Assembly: GCF_900103835.1 (NCBI RefSeq)
Contig: NZ_FNID01000009.1
Span: 1-64,000, forward strand
Source of the DNA: Acetanaerobacterium elongatum
GTDB taxonomy: Bacteria > Bacillota > Clostridia > Oscillospirales > Ruminococcaceae
Direction of reading: 5' to 3'
Length of the DNA stretch: 64,000 nt
Part shown: positions 1-7,956 of the stretch, piece by piece
How positions within the stretch are numbered: position 1 is the stretch's first letter
How the letters are laid out: each line of letters starts with the position of its first letter
The notes under the pieces: model-generated
Database searches by the model: none
The model's input: only the letters and a program-made list of their open reading frames with translations
Told to the model about the DNA's origin: nothing
Position numbers and translations under genes: made by a program

Positions 1-50
1 TTCATCATTCTATCACTGGAGGACCTCTTTTCGCTATAAGCGTTCTAATT

Positions 51-75
51 CCACCAGCAGAGCTGGTGGTTTTTT
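51..75 (+). terminator. Intrinsic terminator of a gene upstream of the window
   Basis: An 8-bp perfect stem (CCACCAGC / GCTGGTGG) with a 3-nt loop is followed by six T residues. It presumably ends a transcription unit that lies left of the window. Confidence 0.8.
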
Positions 76-91
76 GCGCTGAAGCTACAAC

Positions 92-125
92 AAAAAACGG
101 GCAGGCGCAAGCCTGTCCGTTTTTT
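92..125. terminator. Bidirectional intrinsic terminator
   Basis: A-tract, 10-bp stem with one G.T wobble around a GCAA loop, then a T-tract. It can act in both directions and separates the left flank from the XRE operon. Confidence 0.7.
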
Positions 126-164
126 CATGGGGTGCCGTTCCCGACAAGAGGGTAAAACGCAGAA

Positions 165-242
165 TGTAGGGGCGCGCATTGCGCTCCGTGCTTGCACCAC
201 CGCCCTTATAGATACCCGCGGACGGCCGATGGCCGCCCCTAC
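165..242. repeat. Modular hairpin repeat, copy 1
   Basis: Starts with TGTAGGGGCGCGCATTGCGC and ends with a GGACGGCCGATGGCCGCCCC unit running into CCTACC. The same two modules recur at 46.8 kb and elsewhere. Between them is a CCGCGG-containing spacer. No coding potential is credible here. Confidence 0.75.
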
Positions 243-283
243 CCATTCTACTCAAGCCCCCTACATTTTAAACCCCAAAATTT

Positions 284-338
284 TTGCAAAGTCCGCTTGA
301 CAAAACTTGCAAAGTATACTATACTAAATTTGCAAAGT
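284..338 (+). promoter_or_regulatory. Promoter with three 9-bp direct repeats (operator) for the XRE operon
   Basis: TTGACA (297-302) and TATACT (320-325) are separated by 17 bp. The sequence TTGCAAAGT occurs three times, at 284-292, 307-315 and 330-338, exactly 23 bp apart, so the copies bracket the -35 and -10 boxes. This suits an autoregulatory operator for the XRE protein encoded 34 bp downstream. The repeats are seen directly; the regulator assignment is inferred. Confidence 0.75.
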
Positions 339-371
339 TAACTATGCATTATATGTTTGAGGAGGTCGGCT

Positions 372-578
372 TTGAATACGAAAATAAAAGAGCTGCGCAA
401 GGAGCACAAGCTCTCGCAGGAAGAACTGGCACTGGCCGTAGGCACCACCCGCCAGACCATCACCTCCATCGAGGTGGGGAAATATACCGCATCCCTCGTG
501 CTGGCCTACAGAATCGCTCACTATTTCGGCTTGACCATCGAAGAGGTTTTTGATTTTTCAGACGTGGAGGAATTATAA
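372..578 (+). CDS. XRE-family helix-turn-helix transcriptional regulator
   Basis: A 68-residue single-domain DNA-binding protein made almost entirely of a Cro/C1-type helix-turn-helix (LSQEELALAVGTTRQTITSI, about residues 14-33). Start chosen at TTG 372, because AGGAGG at 360-365 sits 6 nt upstream and the protein then begins MNTKIKELRKEHKLSQEEL, the usual start of this family; the earlier TTG at 357 overlaps the ribosome site. It is followed after 1 bp by a membrane protein gene. Small XRE regulators beside 3-4 TM proteins are common in Clostridia, with unknown signals. Probably autoregulated through the TTGCAAAGT repeats. Confidence 0.9.
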   Translation: MNTKIKELRKEHKLSQEELALAVGTTRQTITSIEVGKYTASLVLAYRIAHYFGLTIEEVFDFSDVEEL

Positions 579-579
579 C

Positions 580-1023
580 ATGGAACAGTTCAAAAAATTA
601 CTGCGCACAAGAATCGCCGTCAATCTATTCGGCGGTTTATTTATTCTGGCCTGCGTCATCATCGGCGCAGTAACCGTATGGCCTGCCGCCACTAATTTTT
701 CATCCTTCCATCTGGGCTTTCAGGTAGGGTTAACCACCGTGGTTGAGTTCTTCTTAATCTGGGGCTCTATAAAATATCTGCGGGTGCTTGGCAAGGAAGC
801 GGAGCTCAAGAAGCTGTATTATGAAGAGAATGACGAGCGCACCCGCGCAATCAACGAAAAAACCGGCGGTAATGTGTTGAATGCCTGCTCGCTTATCATC
901 TTAACCGCGGGCATTCTTGCAGGTTATTTTAACGCGGTTGTATTCTTCACCCTGGTTGCCTGCTGTGTATTTTTATCGGTAACCCATAAAATTTTATATA
1001 TCTACTACTCAAAAAAGCTATAG
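580..1023 (+). CDS. Membrane protein co-transcribed with the XRE regulator
   Basis: A 147-residue protein with four predicted membrane segments (about residues 14-34, 48-66, 102-121 and 123-141) and a charged cytoplasmic loop, ELKKLYYEENDERTRAI, between segments 2 and 3. ATG at 580 is preceded by GGAGG. It overlaps nothing but is separated from the regulator by one base, so the two are surely one operon. Similar proteins are found next to XRE regulators in many clostridia; I know of no established biochemical function and assign none. Confidence 0.8.
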   Translation: MEQFKKLLRTRIAVNLFGGLFILACVIIGAVTVWPAATNFSSFHLGFQVGLTTVVEFFLIWGSIKYLRVLGKEAELKKLYYEENDERTRAINEKTGGNVLNACSLIILTAGILAGYFNAVVFFTLVACCVFLSVTHKILYIYYSKKL

Positions 1024-1036
1024 GAGTGCACCGGAT

Positions 1037-1255
1037 ATGAAATGCTGTAATAGCAAACTCAACCCGCCGCTGAGAGCCGGCCTTGTACTGGGCAGCTTAT
1101 TGCTGTTTACCCACCACTTGTATTTTGTACCCGAGATGCTAAAAGGCTTTTTGGCCGGGCTAGCATTTGTCGGATATATCCTTGGTATCTACGGCCTGCG
1201 GCACGACCTATCCAAGCTTACTGCATGGAAAAAGAGGCTTATTAAGAGAGCATGA
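1037..1255 (+). CDS. Small two-helix membrane protein
   Basis: A 72-residue protein with two hydrophobic segments (about 14-30 and 38-55) and a basic C-terminus (KKRLIKRA). ATG 1037 has a GGAG site about 10 nt upstream, and the gene lies 13 bp after the previous gene as the last member of the XRE operon. No recognised family. A strong terminator follows at 1312. Confidence 0.65.
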   Translation: MKCCNSKLNPPLRAGLVLGSLLLFTHHLYFVPEMLKGFLAGLAFVGYILGIYGLRHDLSKLTAWKKRLIKRA

Positions 1256-1311
1256 CACTCCATCTTCAGGCGGCTTTACGGGCTGCCCGCTTACAATCCC
1301 AACCAGCCAAA

Positions 1312-1346
1312 AACCGGGGCAGCTTTACAGGTCTGCCCCGGTTTTT
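1312..1346 (+). terminator. Terminator of the XRE operon
   Basis: 11-bp perfect stem (AACCGGGGCAG / CTGCCCCGGTT) with a 10-nt loop and a T5 tail. Confidence 0.85.
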
Positions 1347-1356
1347 CATTCAGGTA

Positions 1357-1818
1357 CTATTTTATATACAGCTTCACAAACTCCACCGGGTGCATCGTCC
1401 TGGCCGCAACCTCCTCAACACTCATCCCCTGTGAAGCAAAGCGCTTGAACAGGCTCTCCATGCTCTCGCCCACCTCAATGATGTGCCCGTCAGGGTCGTA
1501 AAACCGCACCACGCGCTGCCCCCACGGGTACTCCTTGGCCTTGTGAACGTAAGCAATCTCGCCAAAGGTGTTCAGCCGCTCAATAAAGCTGTCGAAGTCT
1601 TCTTCGTCAAAATACAGCTCATGGTCGTTTCCCTTTGGGGTGATGGTAAGGCCCTCCACGCCCATTAGCCCGGCGTAATCCTCCTGTAGCGCAAACCTGC
1701 CGTTCATGGTAACGTTCTGCCCAAGGTCGAGGGTAACCTCTTGCCCCAGCACGTTTTCATAGAAAGCGCGCGCCGTCTTCATGTCCTTTACCGCAATCAG
1801 CGGAGCCACAAAATTCAT
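1357..1818 (-). CDS. VOC-superfamily (glyoxalase/bleomycin-resistance fold) protein
   Basis: 153 residues with the vicinal-oxygen-chelate fold: an N-terminal beta-strand and helix (MNFVAPLIAVKDMKTARAFY) and the C-terminal strand RVVRFYDPDGHIIEVGESM, where the final Glu is a usual metal ligand. ATG at 1818 is preceded by AAGGAAGG. A C-terminal helical extension (about 120-153) goes beyond the minimal VOC domain. Substrate cannot be told; members range from glyoxalases to antibiotic-binding proteins. Its leader is unusually rich in small hairpins and carries a 16-bp palindrome at 1995. Confidence 0.8.
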   Translation of the reverse strand: MNFVAPLIAVKDMKTARAFYENVLGQEVTLDLGQNVTMNGRFALQEDYAGLMGVEGLTITPKGNDHELYFDEEDFDSFIERLNTFGEIAYVHKAKEYPWGQRVVRFYDPDGHIIEVGESMESLFKRFASQGMSVEEVAARTMHPVEFVKLYIK

Positions 1819-1839
1819 GTTTATTCCTTCCTTTCCGGC

Positions 1840-2010
1840 ATTTGTGCCGGAAAGCACAAATAGCCATAAAAAATAGCGATGCGGCTTTGCCGCAGGAGGA
1901 GTTGTACTCCGACAGCAATTTTCCATAGTTTGAAAATTTATTTTCAAACTTTTGTCCTTTCGCAGTTGTTACTTTGATAATATCACACACTCTGTGACAT
2001 CTGTATGTCA
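1840..2010 (-). promoter_or_regulatory. Palindromic operator and hairpin-rich leader of the VOC gene
   Basis: TGACAT-CTGT-ATGTCA at 1995-2010 is a perfect 6-4-6 inverted repeat, the likely operator of the VOC gene. Between it and the start codon are four small perfect hairpins: TTTGAAAA/TTTTCAAA (1929-1948), GGAGT/ACTCC (1898-1910), a GCGGC stem near 1880-1893, and TTTGTGC/GCACAAA (1840-1859). None has a strong T-tract directly behind it. Confidence 0.45.
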
Positions 2011-2174
2011 GGTTCATTCATGGCTGCATTCTCTTTTGCTGTTCATAGCTTTTTAAACTCCTATTCGCACTTTTTCAACAGTAAATTAACATTATGTATC
2101 CTTGTATATCCAACAGGGTTATGTTAATATTGTAGGTATAGAATTATCTGGATGCAGATAAGGAGGCCCTTTGA

Positions 2175-3509
2175 ATGTACGACAGCTACGAGAAAAATAC
2201 CATACAAGACGAAACCCTGTCCTCCGGCGACAGCATGGCTGAGGCTGAAGTTAATGTGGATACCGCCTCCGCGTCCGAGCCCTCGGATGAGGAGCTTCGC
2301 GGCGGCAGCCAGCCTGTACCAGAGCCTGTAGATACCTCGGTGGAGGGGCTTCCGATGCCCGAAAGCACACCGAAGGAACAACCCTTCCCCGCAAACCCCG
2401 ATGCCGCAGCCGCTCAGGCCGGTATGCCCGAAAGCGACGAAAAACCGGCCGTGGAGGAGAATACTCCCCCGCAGGCAGATATGCCAAAGCAGGAAAGCTT
2501 TACCGTCTGCCCGCGCTGCCGCAACACCGTCCCGAACCAGAACTTCTGCCTGGTGTGCGCGTTCAGCCTTCGCGGATTAGAACCTGCGCGCCCGCAGCCG
2601 AAACCGCCTGTAATACCCTACGGTATGCCGCCCGTTGCGGCCATGGGGCAGGCTGCTTATCAGCCCCCTGTTTACCGTCCGCAGCCGCCGGTAACACCGG
2701 CAGCCCCGCCCGTAACACCGCCTCCGGCACCACAGGTACCGCCTGCCGCCCCGATGAATCATCACTGGCAGCAGCCGGTTATGCCCCCCATGCCGCAGCA
2801 AGCGCCGCCTCCCCCGCCCCCACCGCCGCAAAACTATCAACCCGCCGGCACGGGGTATATTCCTCCCTCGGCACAACCCCCCTACGGTGTGCCCTATCGG
2901 TACCGCAAGCCCGAACAAAACGGGCATGGCCTGGCCATTGCGGGTATTATCCTCGGCGGCTTCGCGGCCCTGTGCATGGTGGTGGTTTTAATCTTTACCA
3001 TCCTCATCTACTCCGATATCCGCAACGGCAATTACCAGAGCGAAAAGTCCTTCCCCGATTCCTACGGCAATTCCGATGAATTTATCCCGCCTTTTAACGA
3101 CGGTGGTGACAGTAAGCAGAACAACGCACTGCCGCAGCACTTTGTGGGGGAAACGGTAAACAACAACGATATCGCCTACGATTTCAACTCCTCCCGCATT
3201 GAGCAGAAGGCAGGCACCAAGTATATCGTCATCGGCATCACGGTGCATAACAACTCCAGCGAGAGCTTCACGCTCACACCCAGTCTCTTCAGGCTGGAGG
3301 ATGCCACCGGCGGCACCTACCAATACTACGGCAAGCCGGATTCCTTCCACAACCCGCTGGAACAGGCGGTGCTGATGCCGGGTGAGAAAACCACCAAGGA
3401 CCTCACCTACATCTACACCGGCAACTCCGATTCCGACTATATCCCCCTGTATGTGATGGATAACAAGGGCAACGACCTGTTCTTTGTTTACATGCAGCTG
3501 TATAGCTAA
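2175..3509 (+). CDS. Zinc-ribbon, proline-rich single-pass membrane protein with C-terminal DUF4352-like domain
   Basis: 444 residues. An acidic N-terminus is followed by a CxxC-x9-CxxC zinc ribbon (Cys112, 115, 125, 128), a Pro/Gln-rich linker (about 135-245, including an eight-proline run), one membrane helix (about 250-278) and an extracellular beta-rich domain (about 315-444) of the DUF4352/telokin-like type, seen in IEQKAGTKYIVIGITVHNN and the LMPGEKTTKDLTYIY strand. ATG 2175 follows TAAGGAGG. DUF4352 domains are extracytoplasmic and usually of unknown ligand, so the architecture suggests an envelope protein; function unknown. It faces the K+ transporter across a shared terminator. Confidence 0.8.
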   Translation: MYDSYEKNTIQDETLSSGDSMAEAEVNVDTASASEPSDEELRGGSQPVPEPVDTSVEGLPMPESTPKEQPFPANPDAAAAQAGMPESDEKPAVEENTPPQADMPKQESFTVCPRCRNTVPNQNFCLVCAFSLRGLEPARPQPKPPVIPYGMPPVAAMGQAAYQPPVYRPQPPVTPAAPPVTPPPAPQVPPAAPMNHHWQQPVMPPMPQQAPPPPPPPPQNYQPAGTGYIPPSAQPPYGVPYRYRKPEQNGHGLAIAGIILGGFAALCMVVVLIFTILIYSDIRNGNYQSEKSFPDSYGNSDEFIPPFNDGGDSKQNNALPQHFVGETVNNNDIAYDFNSSRIEQKAGTKYIVIGITVHNNSSESFTLTPSLFRLEDATGGTYQYYGKPDSFHNPLEQAVLMPGEKTTKDLTYIYTGNSDSDYIPLYVMDNKGNDLFFVYMQLYS

Positions 3510-3540
3510 TTTAAGTAAAATTATATTCTCAATAGACTAT

Positions 3541-3567
3541 AAAGGAGCAGCCGCGGCTGCTCCTTTT
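3541..3567. terminator. Bidirectional terminator between convergent genes
   Basis: Near-perfect 12-bp stem (AAAGGAGCAGCC / GGCTGCTCCTTT, 2-nt loop) with A- and T-tracts on both sides. It serves the zinc-ribbon gene and the TrkH-type transporter gene. Confidence 0.85.
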
Positions 3568-3576
3568 AAATATCCG

Positions 3577-4935
3577 TTATCCAACCAGAATCTTGCCCTC
3601 GGGAATCACCTCATGGCGGTTCTGCTGCTTAAACGCCAGCGCCAGCGGCAGCGAAACGGGGCCCACACGCCCAAGGAACATGGTCAGTATCATGGCAATC
3701 TTCGAGGCGGCACTCGCCTTGGGCGAGATACCCACCGAAAGCCCCACGGTACCAAACGCCGAGGTGGCCTCAAACAGCGCGTCGATGCTGTCCACCTTAT
3801 CCGGCATGGTAAAGTAGATGATAAAGGTGGTTATCAGCACCACAACCCCTGCCAAAAAGAAGATAGCAAGCGCCTTGTAAACCGTCTGCCTGTCAATACG
3901 GCGCTTGGCAATCACGGTATCCTCCCGCCCGCGTACTACACTTGCCACGGTAAGCAGCAGCACCGTGAAGGTGGTTACCTTAATACCGCCGCCGGTAGAG
4001 CCCGGGCATGCACCTATGAACATCAGCAGCACCGTTAAAAGCTTAGAAACGCTGCCCATCACAGCATTATCAATCGAGTTAAACCCTGCGGTACGCGTTG
4101 TTACCGACTGAAAATAAGCGGCAATAAAACGCTGCGGCACCTCAAGCCCGCCCAATGTTTTGGGGTTGCCCCACTCCAGCAGCAAAAAGCCTATCATACC
4201 TGTTACAATCAGCGCCGCCGTTCCAAACAACACAATCTTGGTGTGTAGCATCAGCCTTCGGTTCTTTTTATACTGCGCAACATCCTTCCAAACCACAAAG
4301 CCAAGGCCGCCCAGTATAATCAGGCTGGAGATGATAATCAGCACATAGGGGTCGTTGTTGTAGTTGCAAAGGCTTACATAGGGGGCCTCCCGCCCCAGAA
4401 TGTCAAAGCCCGCGTTGCAAAACGCCGAAACCGCCAGGAATACCGAAATCCATATCCCCTCCGCGCCGTAACGCGGGATAAAAGCAAACATCAGCAGCAG
4501 TGCGCCGGTTGCTTCGCACAAAAGCGAAACCTTCATAATGGTTTTCAGCAGCCTGGGGGTGTCCGGCAGCTCCATGGAACTGGTCGATTCCGATGCCAGA
4601 TGCGCACCGCGCAGCCCCAGCTTGCGCCCGAGAACCACGTTAAAAAACGAGGTGATGGTTAATAAGCCCAACCCGCCTATCTGTATAAGCATCAGGATAA
4701 TCGCCTGCCCGATGGGGTTGAACTTTTGGTAGGTATCGTATACCACAAGGCCGGTTACACAGGTGGCCGAAGTGGCTGTAAAGAATGCGTCCAGTATAGG
4801 CAAAAAGGTTCCGTCTTTTGAGCAAAAGGGCATCGTCAGCAAAAATCCGCCCACCACTATTACCAACACAAAGCTGATGCAGATGGTCTGTACCGGCTGC
4901 TGCACAAAATGGTGCCGCTTTTCGGTATGAAACAC
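3577..4935 (-). CDS. TrkH/KtrB-family potassium uptake channel subunit
   Basis: 452 residues with four repeated M1-P-M2 units. The selectivity-filter regions are visible as TSATCVTGL, SAFCNAGF, TTRTAGFN and SAFGTVGLS, each with the expected filter Gly. Length fits KtrB (about 450) better than the longer TrkH. Start is GTG 4935, preceded by AAGGGAAGGGA. These channels need a cytoplasmic RCK-type gating subunit (KtrA/TrkA); none is encoded within this window, so the partner must lie elsewhere or the gene stands alone. Integral membrane, K+ uptake possibly coupled to Na+. Confidence 0.9.
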   Translation of the reverse strand: MFHTEKRHHFVQQPVQTICISFVLVIVVGGFLLTMPFCSKDGTFLPILDAFFTATSATCVTGLVVYDTYQKFNPIGQAIILMLIQIGGLGLLTITSFFNVVLGRKLGLRGAHLASESTSSMELPDTPRLLKTIMKVSLLCEATGALLLMFAFIPRYGAEGIWISVFLAVSAFCNAGFDILGREAPYVSLCNYNNDPYVLIIISSLIILGGLGFVVWKDVAQYKKNRRLMLHTKIVLFGTAALIVTGMIGFLLLEWGNPKTLGGLEVPQRFIAAYFQSVTTRTAGFNSIDNAVMGSVSKLLTVLLMFIGACPGSTGGGIKVTTFTVLLLTVASVVRGREDTVIAKRRIDRQTVYKALAIFFLAGVVVLITTFIIYFTMPDKVDSIDALFEATSAFGTVGLSVGISPKASAASKIAMILTMFLGRVGPVSLPLALAFKQQNRHEVIPEGKILVG

Positions 4936-5156
4936 AAAATCCCTTCCCTTAAATAGTATTCGTCCCTGTCTCTTTTGTTTGTGCTAAAAGCTAAACTGTA
5001 TTATATCAAACTGCATACGATATTGCAAACAGCACCCTGATCATTACCCAGTATATTGATTTAAAACATTATTACTGCATACACGATTATAGTGCCTGCT
5101 GCCTGAAGCATTTAGAAACGCTTAGGGCAGCATTTCAGATTTATTCAGCGGGCTTA

Positions 5157-5561
5157 TTAAAACAAATACTCCTTGGCCTTTTGAATAAGCCGTTTGTCGT
5201 TCTCGTGGGTAACAATCTCCTCCGCTGATGAAAACGGCACCCACTGGATATCCATGATCTCCTTTTCCTGCTTATGCACCTCTCCGGGGAGTGCCTCGCC
5301 GATAAAGTAAACCACCTTCTTGCTCAGGTTGGGGTGCGGGCAGTACTGCACGCTTTCGCGAAAGCCGCTCTTCAGCTCTATATCCAGGCCTGTCTCTTCC
5401 TTCACCTCGCGCAGCGCGGTCTGCCGCTCGGTTTCGCCCTGCTCCACATGCCCCTTGGGGAACGACCAGTGCCCGCCTAAGCGGTGTTTAATCAGCAGCA
5501 GCTCGAAGGTATTGTTATGAATGCGGTACACCAGCGCACCGCATGATTTTTCATGTTTCAT
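5157..5561 (-). CDS. NUDIX hydrolase (Ap4A pyrophosphatase-like)
   Basis: 134 residues with a complete Nudix box from GHVEQGE through REVKEETGL (consensus GX5EX7REUXEEXGU). The N-terminus MKHEKSCGALVYR and the motif WSFPKGHVE resemble diadenosine-tetraphosphate (MutT/Ap4A) hydrolases. The enzyme would hydrolyse nucleoside-diphosphate-linked substrates with Mg2+; exact substrate unknown. ATG 5561; the best ribosome site (GGAAGGA) is about 12 nt upstream, which is loose. Single gene. Confidence 0.85.
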   Translation of the reverse strand: MKHEKSCGALVYRIHNNTFELLLIKHRLGGHWSFPKGHVEQGETERQTALREVKEETGLDIELKSGFRESVQYCPHPNLSKKVVYFIGEALPGEVHKQEKEIMDIQWVPFSSAEEIVTHENDKRLIQKAKEYLF

Positions 5562-5751
5562 CTGGCAACATGTCCTTCCTTCCGGTGTTCTAACCTATAA
5601 AAACAGTGTGCTTACCAATTGTTCTATGTTGGGATAGACATTATTTTATCACAAGAATAGCACAAAGTCATCAACATCCTTGCAGGTTGCGTGTAATTTT
5701 ATCGTTCCCCTGCTTGCGCCCTACATACCATGTGCTGACGCGAATGCGCGG

Positions 5752-5780
5752 TTGACAAAGAGAGGGTTTTGGTGTAACAT
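5752..5780 (+). promoter_or_regulatory. Promoter of tRNA-Arg
   Basis: TTGACA at 5752-5757 and TAACAT at 5775-5780 with 17-bp spacing, about 65 bp upstream of the tRNA. Confidence 0.65.
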
Positions 5781-5844
5781 AAATACTGCTTTTATGGGCA
5801 CTTGCCTATTGCCGGGGGAATTTCCCGCATATAAAAAGTCATCT

Positions 5845-5921
5845 GTTTCCGTAGCTCAGCTGGATAGAGCGACCGCCTCCTAAGCGGTAGGTCGGGTGTT
5901 CGAATCACCTCGGGAACGCCA
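5845..5921 (+). tRNA. tRNA-Arg (anticodon CCU)
   Basis: A full cloverleaf can be folded: acceptor GTTTCCG/CGGGAAC, D-stem GCTC/GAGC, anticodon stem ACCGC/GCGGT with loop CTCCTAA (anticodon CCT, reading AGG), T-arm loop TTCGAAT, encoded 3' CCA. 77 nt. It is followed by a strong terminator at 5931. Confidence 0.95.
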
Positions 5922-5930
5922 ATAGCGATG

Positions 5931-5969
5931 ATAAAAGGATTCGAACCGTCACAGTTCGAATCCTTTTAT
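5931..5969 (+). terminator. Terminator of tRNA-Arg
   Basis: 16-bp perfect stem with a 7-nt loop and a T4 tract inside the right arm. The right arm contains GTTCGAATC, the same 9-mer as the T-loop of the tRNA just upstream. Confidence 0.8.
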
Positions 5970-6052
5970 TCGTTTGCGCTTTGTGATATACTCAGTTGGA
6001 ATTATTTATATAATCCGAGGGGTTGACAAACCAGAATTTGTGGGGGACTGCA

Positions 6053-6835
6053 ATGATAGGGATATATGATTGCTTTGGTTATGGTGCAAGTTATGATGTG
6101 CCTTTTGAGGAAAGATATAAATTGATAAAAAAAGCTGGCTTTGATTGCGTAATGCTGTGGTGGAGTGACAAGTTCGGCAGAGGCATTGGTTATCAGAAAG
6201 ATGTTCAATTTGCAAGAAATGCAGGATTGCATATAGAAAACATTCACACGCCAGTTCATGAACAAAACTGTTTGTCATTAGACAATTGGGATGGAGAAAG
6301 TGTCTTTCAAAGTTATTTGCAATGCGTAAAAGATTGCTTCGAAAACAATATTGCAACAATGGTTATTCATTTACCAGATGATGGGCATCCTATAAACAAA
6401 TTAGGTATTAAAAGATTGGAAAATATTATTAGTGAGGCAGAAAGAAAGAATGTTCAAGTTGCTTTCGAAAATCTGAGTAATACTAATAATTTGGCGTTGA
6501 TATTAGGTACATTCCAATCGAAAAATGTAGGATATTGTTATGATAGTTGTCATCACCAAAATTACGCCCCTAATGATGATTTGTTGAAACTATACGGGAA
6601 TCGATTAATAGCTCTGCATTTACAAGATAATGGCGGAAAGCATAATCAACATCGGTTGCCCTTTGATGGCAGTATAGATTGGATTAGTGTCATGAGGAAA
6701 ATAGCAATTACCGGATATCAAGGTGCTACATCCTTAGAGCCGATGAATTGGGATTATGAACATCTATCGATTCAGCAGTTTTTGAATTTGGCTTATCAAA
6801 AGGCAAAGAAAATAGACGAAATGAGAAAAATATAA
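6053..6835 (+). CDS. Sugar phosphate isomerase/epimerase-like TIM-barrel protein
   Basis: 260 residues of the xylose isomerase-like/AP-endonuclease-2 TIM-barrel family. Likely metal ligands are the Glu in VAFENLSN, the Asp and His in YCYDSCHH, the His in IALHLQDN and the Glu in SLEPMNWD, in the order usual for the family. ATG 6053 is preceded by GGGGG. The gene is clearly more AT-rich than its surroundings and sits just after a tRNA gene, which is compatible with horizontal acquisition, though no integrase or att repeat is seen. Substrate unknown. Single gene with a TATAAT box at 6009-6014. Confidence 0.75.
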   Translation: MIGIYDCFGYGASYDVPFEERYKLIKKAGFDCVMLWWSDKFGRGIGYQKDVQFARNAGLHIENIHTPVHEQNCLSLDNWDGESVFQSYLQCVKDCFENNIATMVIHLPDDGHPINKLGIKRLENIISEAERKNVQVAFENLSNTNNLALILGTFQSKNVGYCYDSCHHQNYAPNDDLLKLYGNRLIALHLQDNGGKHNQHRLPFDGSIDWISVMRKIAITGYQGATSLEPMNWDYEHLSIQQFLNLAYQKAKKIDEMRKI

Positions 6836-6992
6836 ACTTCTATTTGTCGGGGAAATTATAATCTTTATGTGCATAGCGCAACGCTGAATGCCTGAAGGCG
6901 AAAGCGATAACCGATCCATTGCCATAGATTTTATAGATAAACTCCTATAATAAAATAGTGTTGCTTAAACAGATATGAGAGGTCGTGATGCT

Positions 6993-7883
6993 ATGAATAA
7001 GCCTAAAAGCCCCGCGGCGGTGCAGATTGTATTCTTCTCGGGAACCGGCGGAACCGAAAGGATTGCCCGCTGCTTTGAACAAGCCCTGAATTCCCGCAAA
7101 ATTCAAACCGAGCTGTTGAATTTAGATTGCTCCTCGCCGGACTATTGCGGTGCGAATGCGTCAGCTAACAGCTCCGCCGAGCTGATAATCCTCCTCTTCG
7201 CCGTTCACGCGTTTGATGCCCCGCTGCCTGTTTACACCTGGCTCGAGCAGCTGCCCGCCTCGAAGAAGCGCGCAGTGGTGCTCTCGGTTTCGGGCGGCGG
7301 AGAGACCTGGCCAAACACCGGCTGCCGAAACGCCTGCTGTAAGGCACTAGAGGAAAAGGGGCTGACGGTGGTATATGACGGCATGCTGTGCATGCCCTCC
7401 AACTGGGTTACCCCGGTAAACGACCATCTCGCCATGCACCTGATTCAAGCGGTGCCCCGAAAGGTGGAACAGATTCTGAGCGATGTGCTTTCCGGCAGAA
7501 GCGTTCGTACATACAACAAAAAAAGCCCTCTTCGCGCCTGTATCACCAAAGCCGAAAAGCAAAATGCCAAGCGTTTTCCCGAATCAATTACCGTTGATGA
7601 AAGCTGCAAAGGCTGCGGCTGGTGCGCGGATCATTGCCCAACAAAGAATATCGAAATTCAAAACGGCAGGCCGGTTTTCAAGGATAGTTGTGTGATGTGC
7701 TTCCGCTGCATCTATGCCTGCCCCGTTCACGCCATGCATTCCACCAACTTCATGGTGCTCAAGGGCGGTTACGATCTGAATGCTGTTGAAAAGCGTATGC
7801 AGGGCGTGCCCCTGCAGCCCATTCAAGAGTGCTGCCGCGGGCTTGCGTGGAGCGCTGTAAGAAAATATCTATTAATAGACTAG
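6993..7883 (+). CDS. EFR1-type flavodoxin/ferredoxin fusion protein
   Basis: 296 residues. The N-terminal two-thirds is a flavodoxin-like fold (FMN loop IVFFSGTGGTERIA, residues 11-24 or so; LSVSGGGETWPN in the second FMN-contacting region). The C-terminus has two 4Fe-4S motifs, CKGCGWCADHCP and CVMCFRCIYACP. The family (EFR1) is common in anaerobes and assumed to move electrons between ferredoxin and unknown partners. ATG 6993 was preferred over 6975 because AGAGG lies about 10 nt upstream. Single gene sharing a terminator with the convergent cyclase gene. Confidence 0.85.
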   Translation: MNKPKSPAAVQIVFFSGTGGTERIARCFEQALNSRKIQTELLNLDCSSPDYCGANASANSSAELIILLFAVHAFDAPLPVYTWLEQLPASKKRAVVLSVSGGGETWPNTGCRNACCKALEEKGLTVVYDGMLCMPSNWVTPVNDHLAMHLIQAVPRKVEQILSDVLSGRSVRTYNKKSPLRACITKAEKQNAKRFPESITVDESCKGCGWCADHCPTKNIEIQNGRPVFKDSCVMCFRCIYACPVHAMHSTNFMVLKGGYDLNAVEKRMQGVPLQPIQECCRGLAWSAVRKYLLID

Positions 7884-7914
7884 ATGATTTAAGCGACTAA
7901 CTGCAATATTACAA

Positions 7915-7946
7915 AGCCGCCCTCCCCCACTCGGGAAAGGGCGGCT
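7915..7946. terminator. Convergent terminator hairpin
   Basis: 9-bp stem (AGCCGCCCT / AGGGCGGCT) with a 14-nt loop, between two convergent genes. The T-tract is weak on both strands. Confidence 0.55.
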
Positions 7947-7956
7947 CATTATTTAG

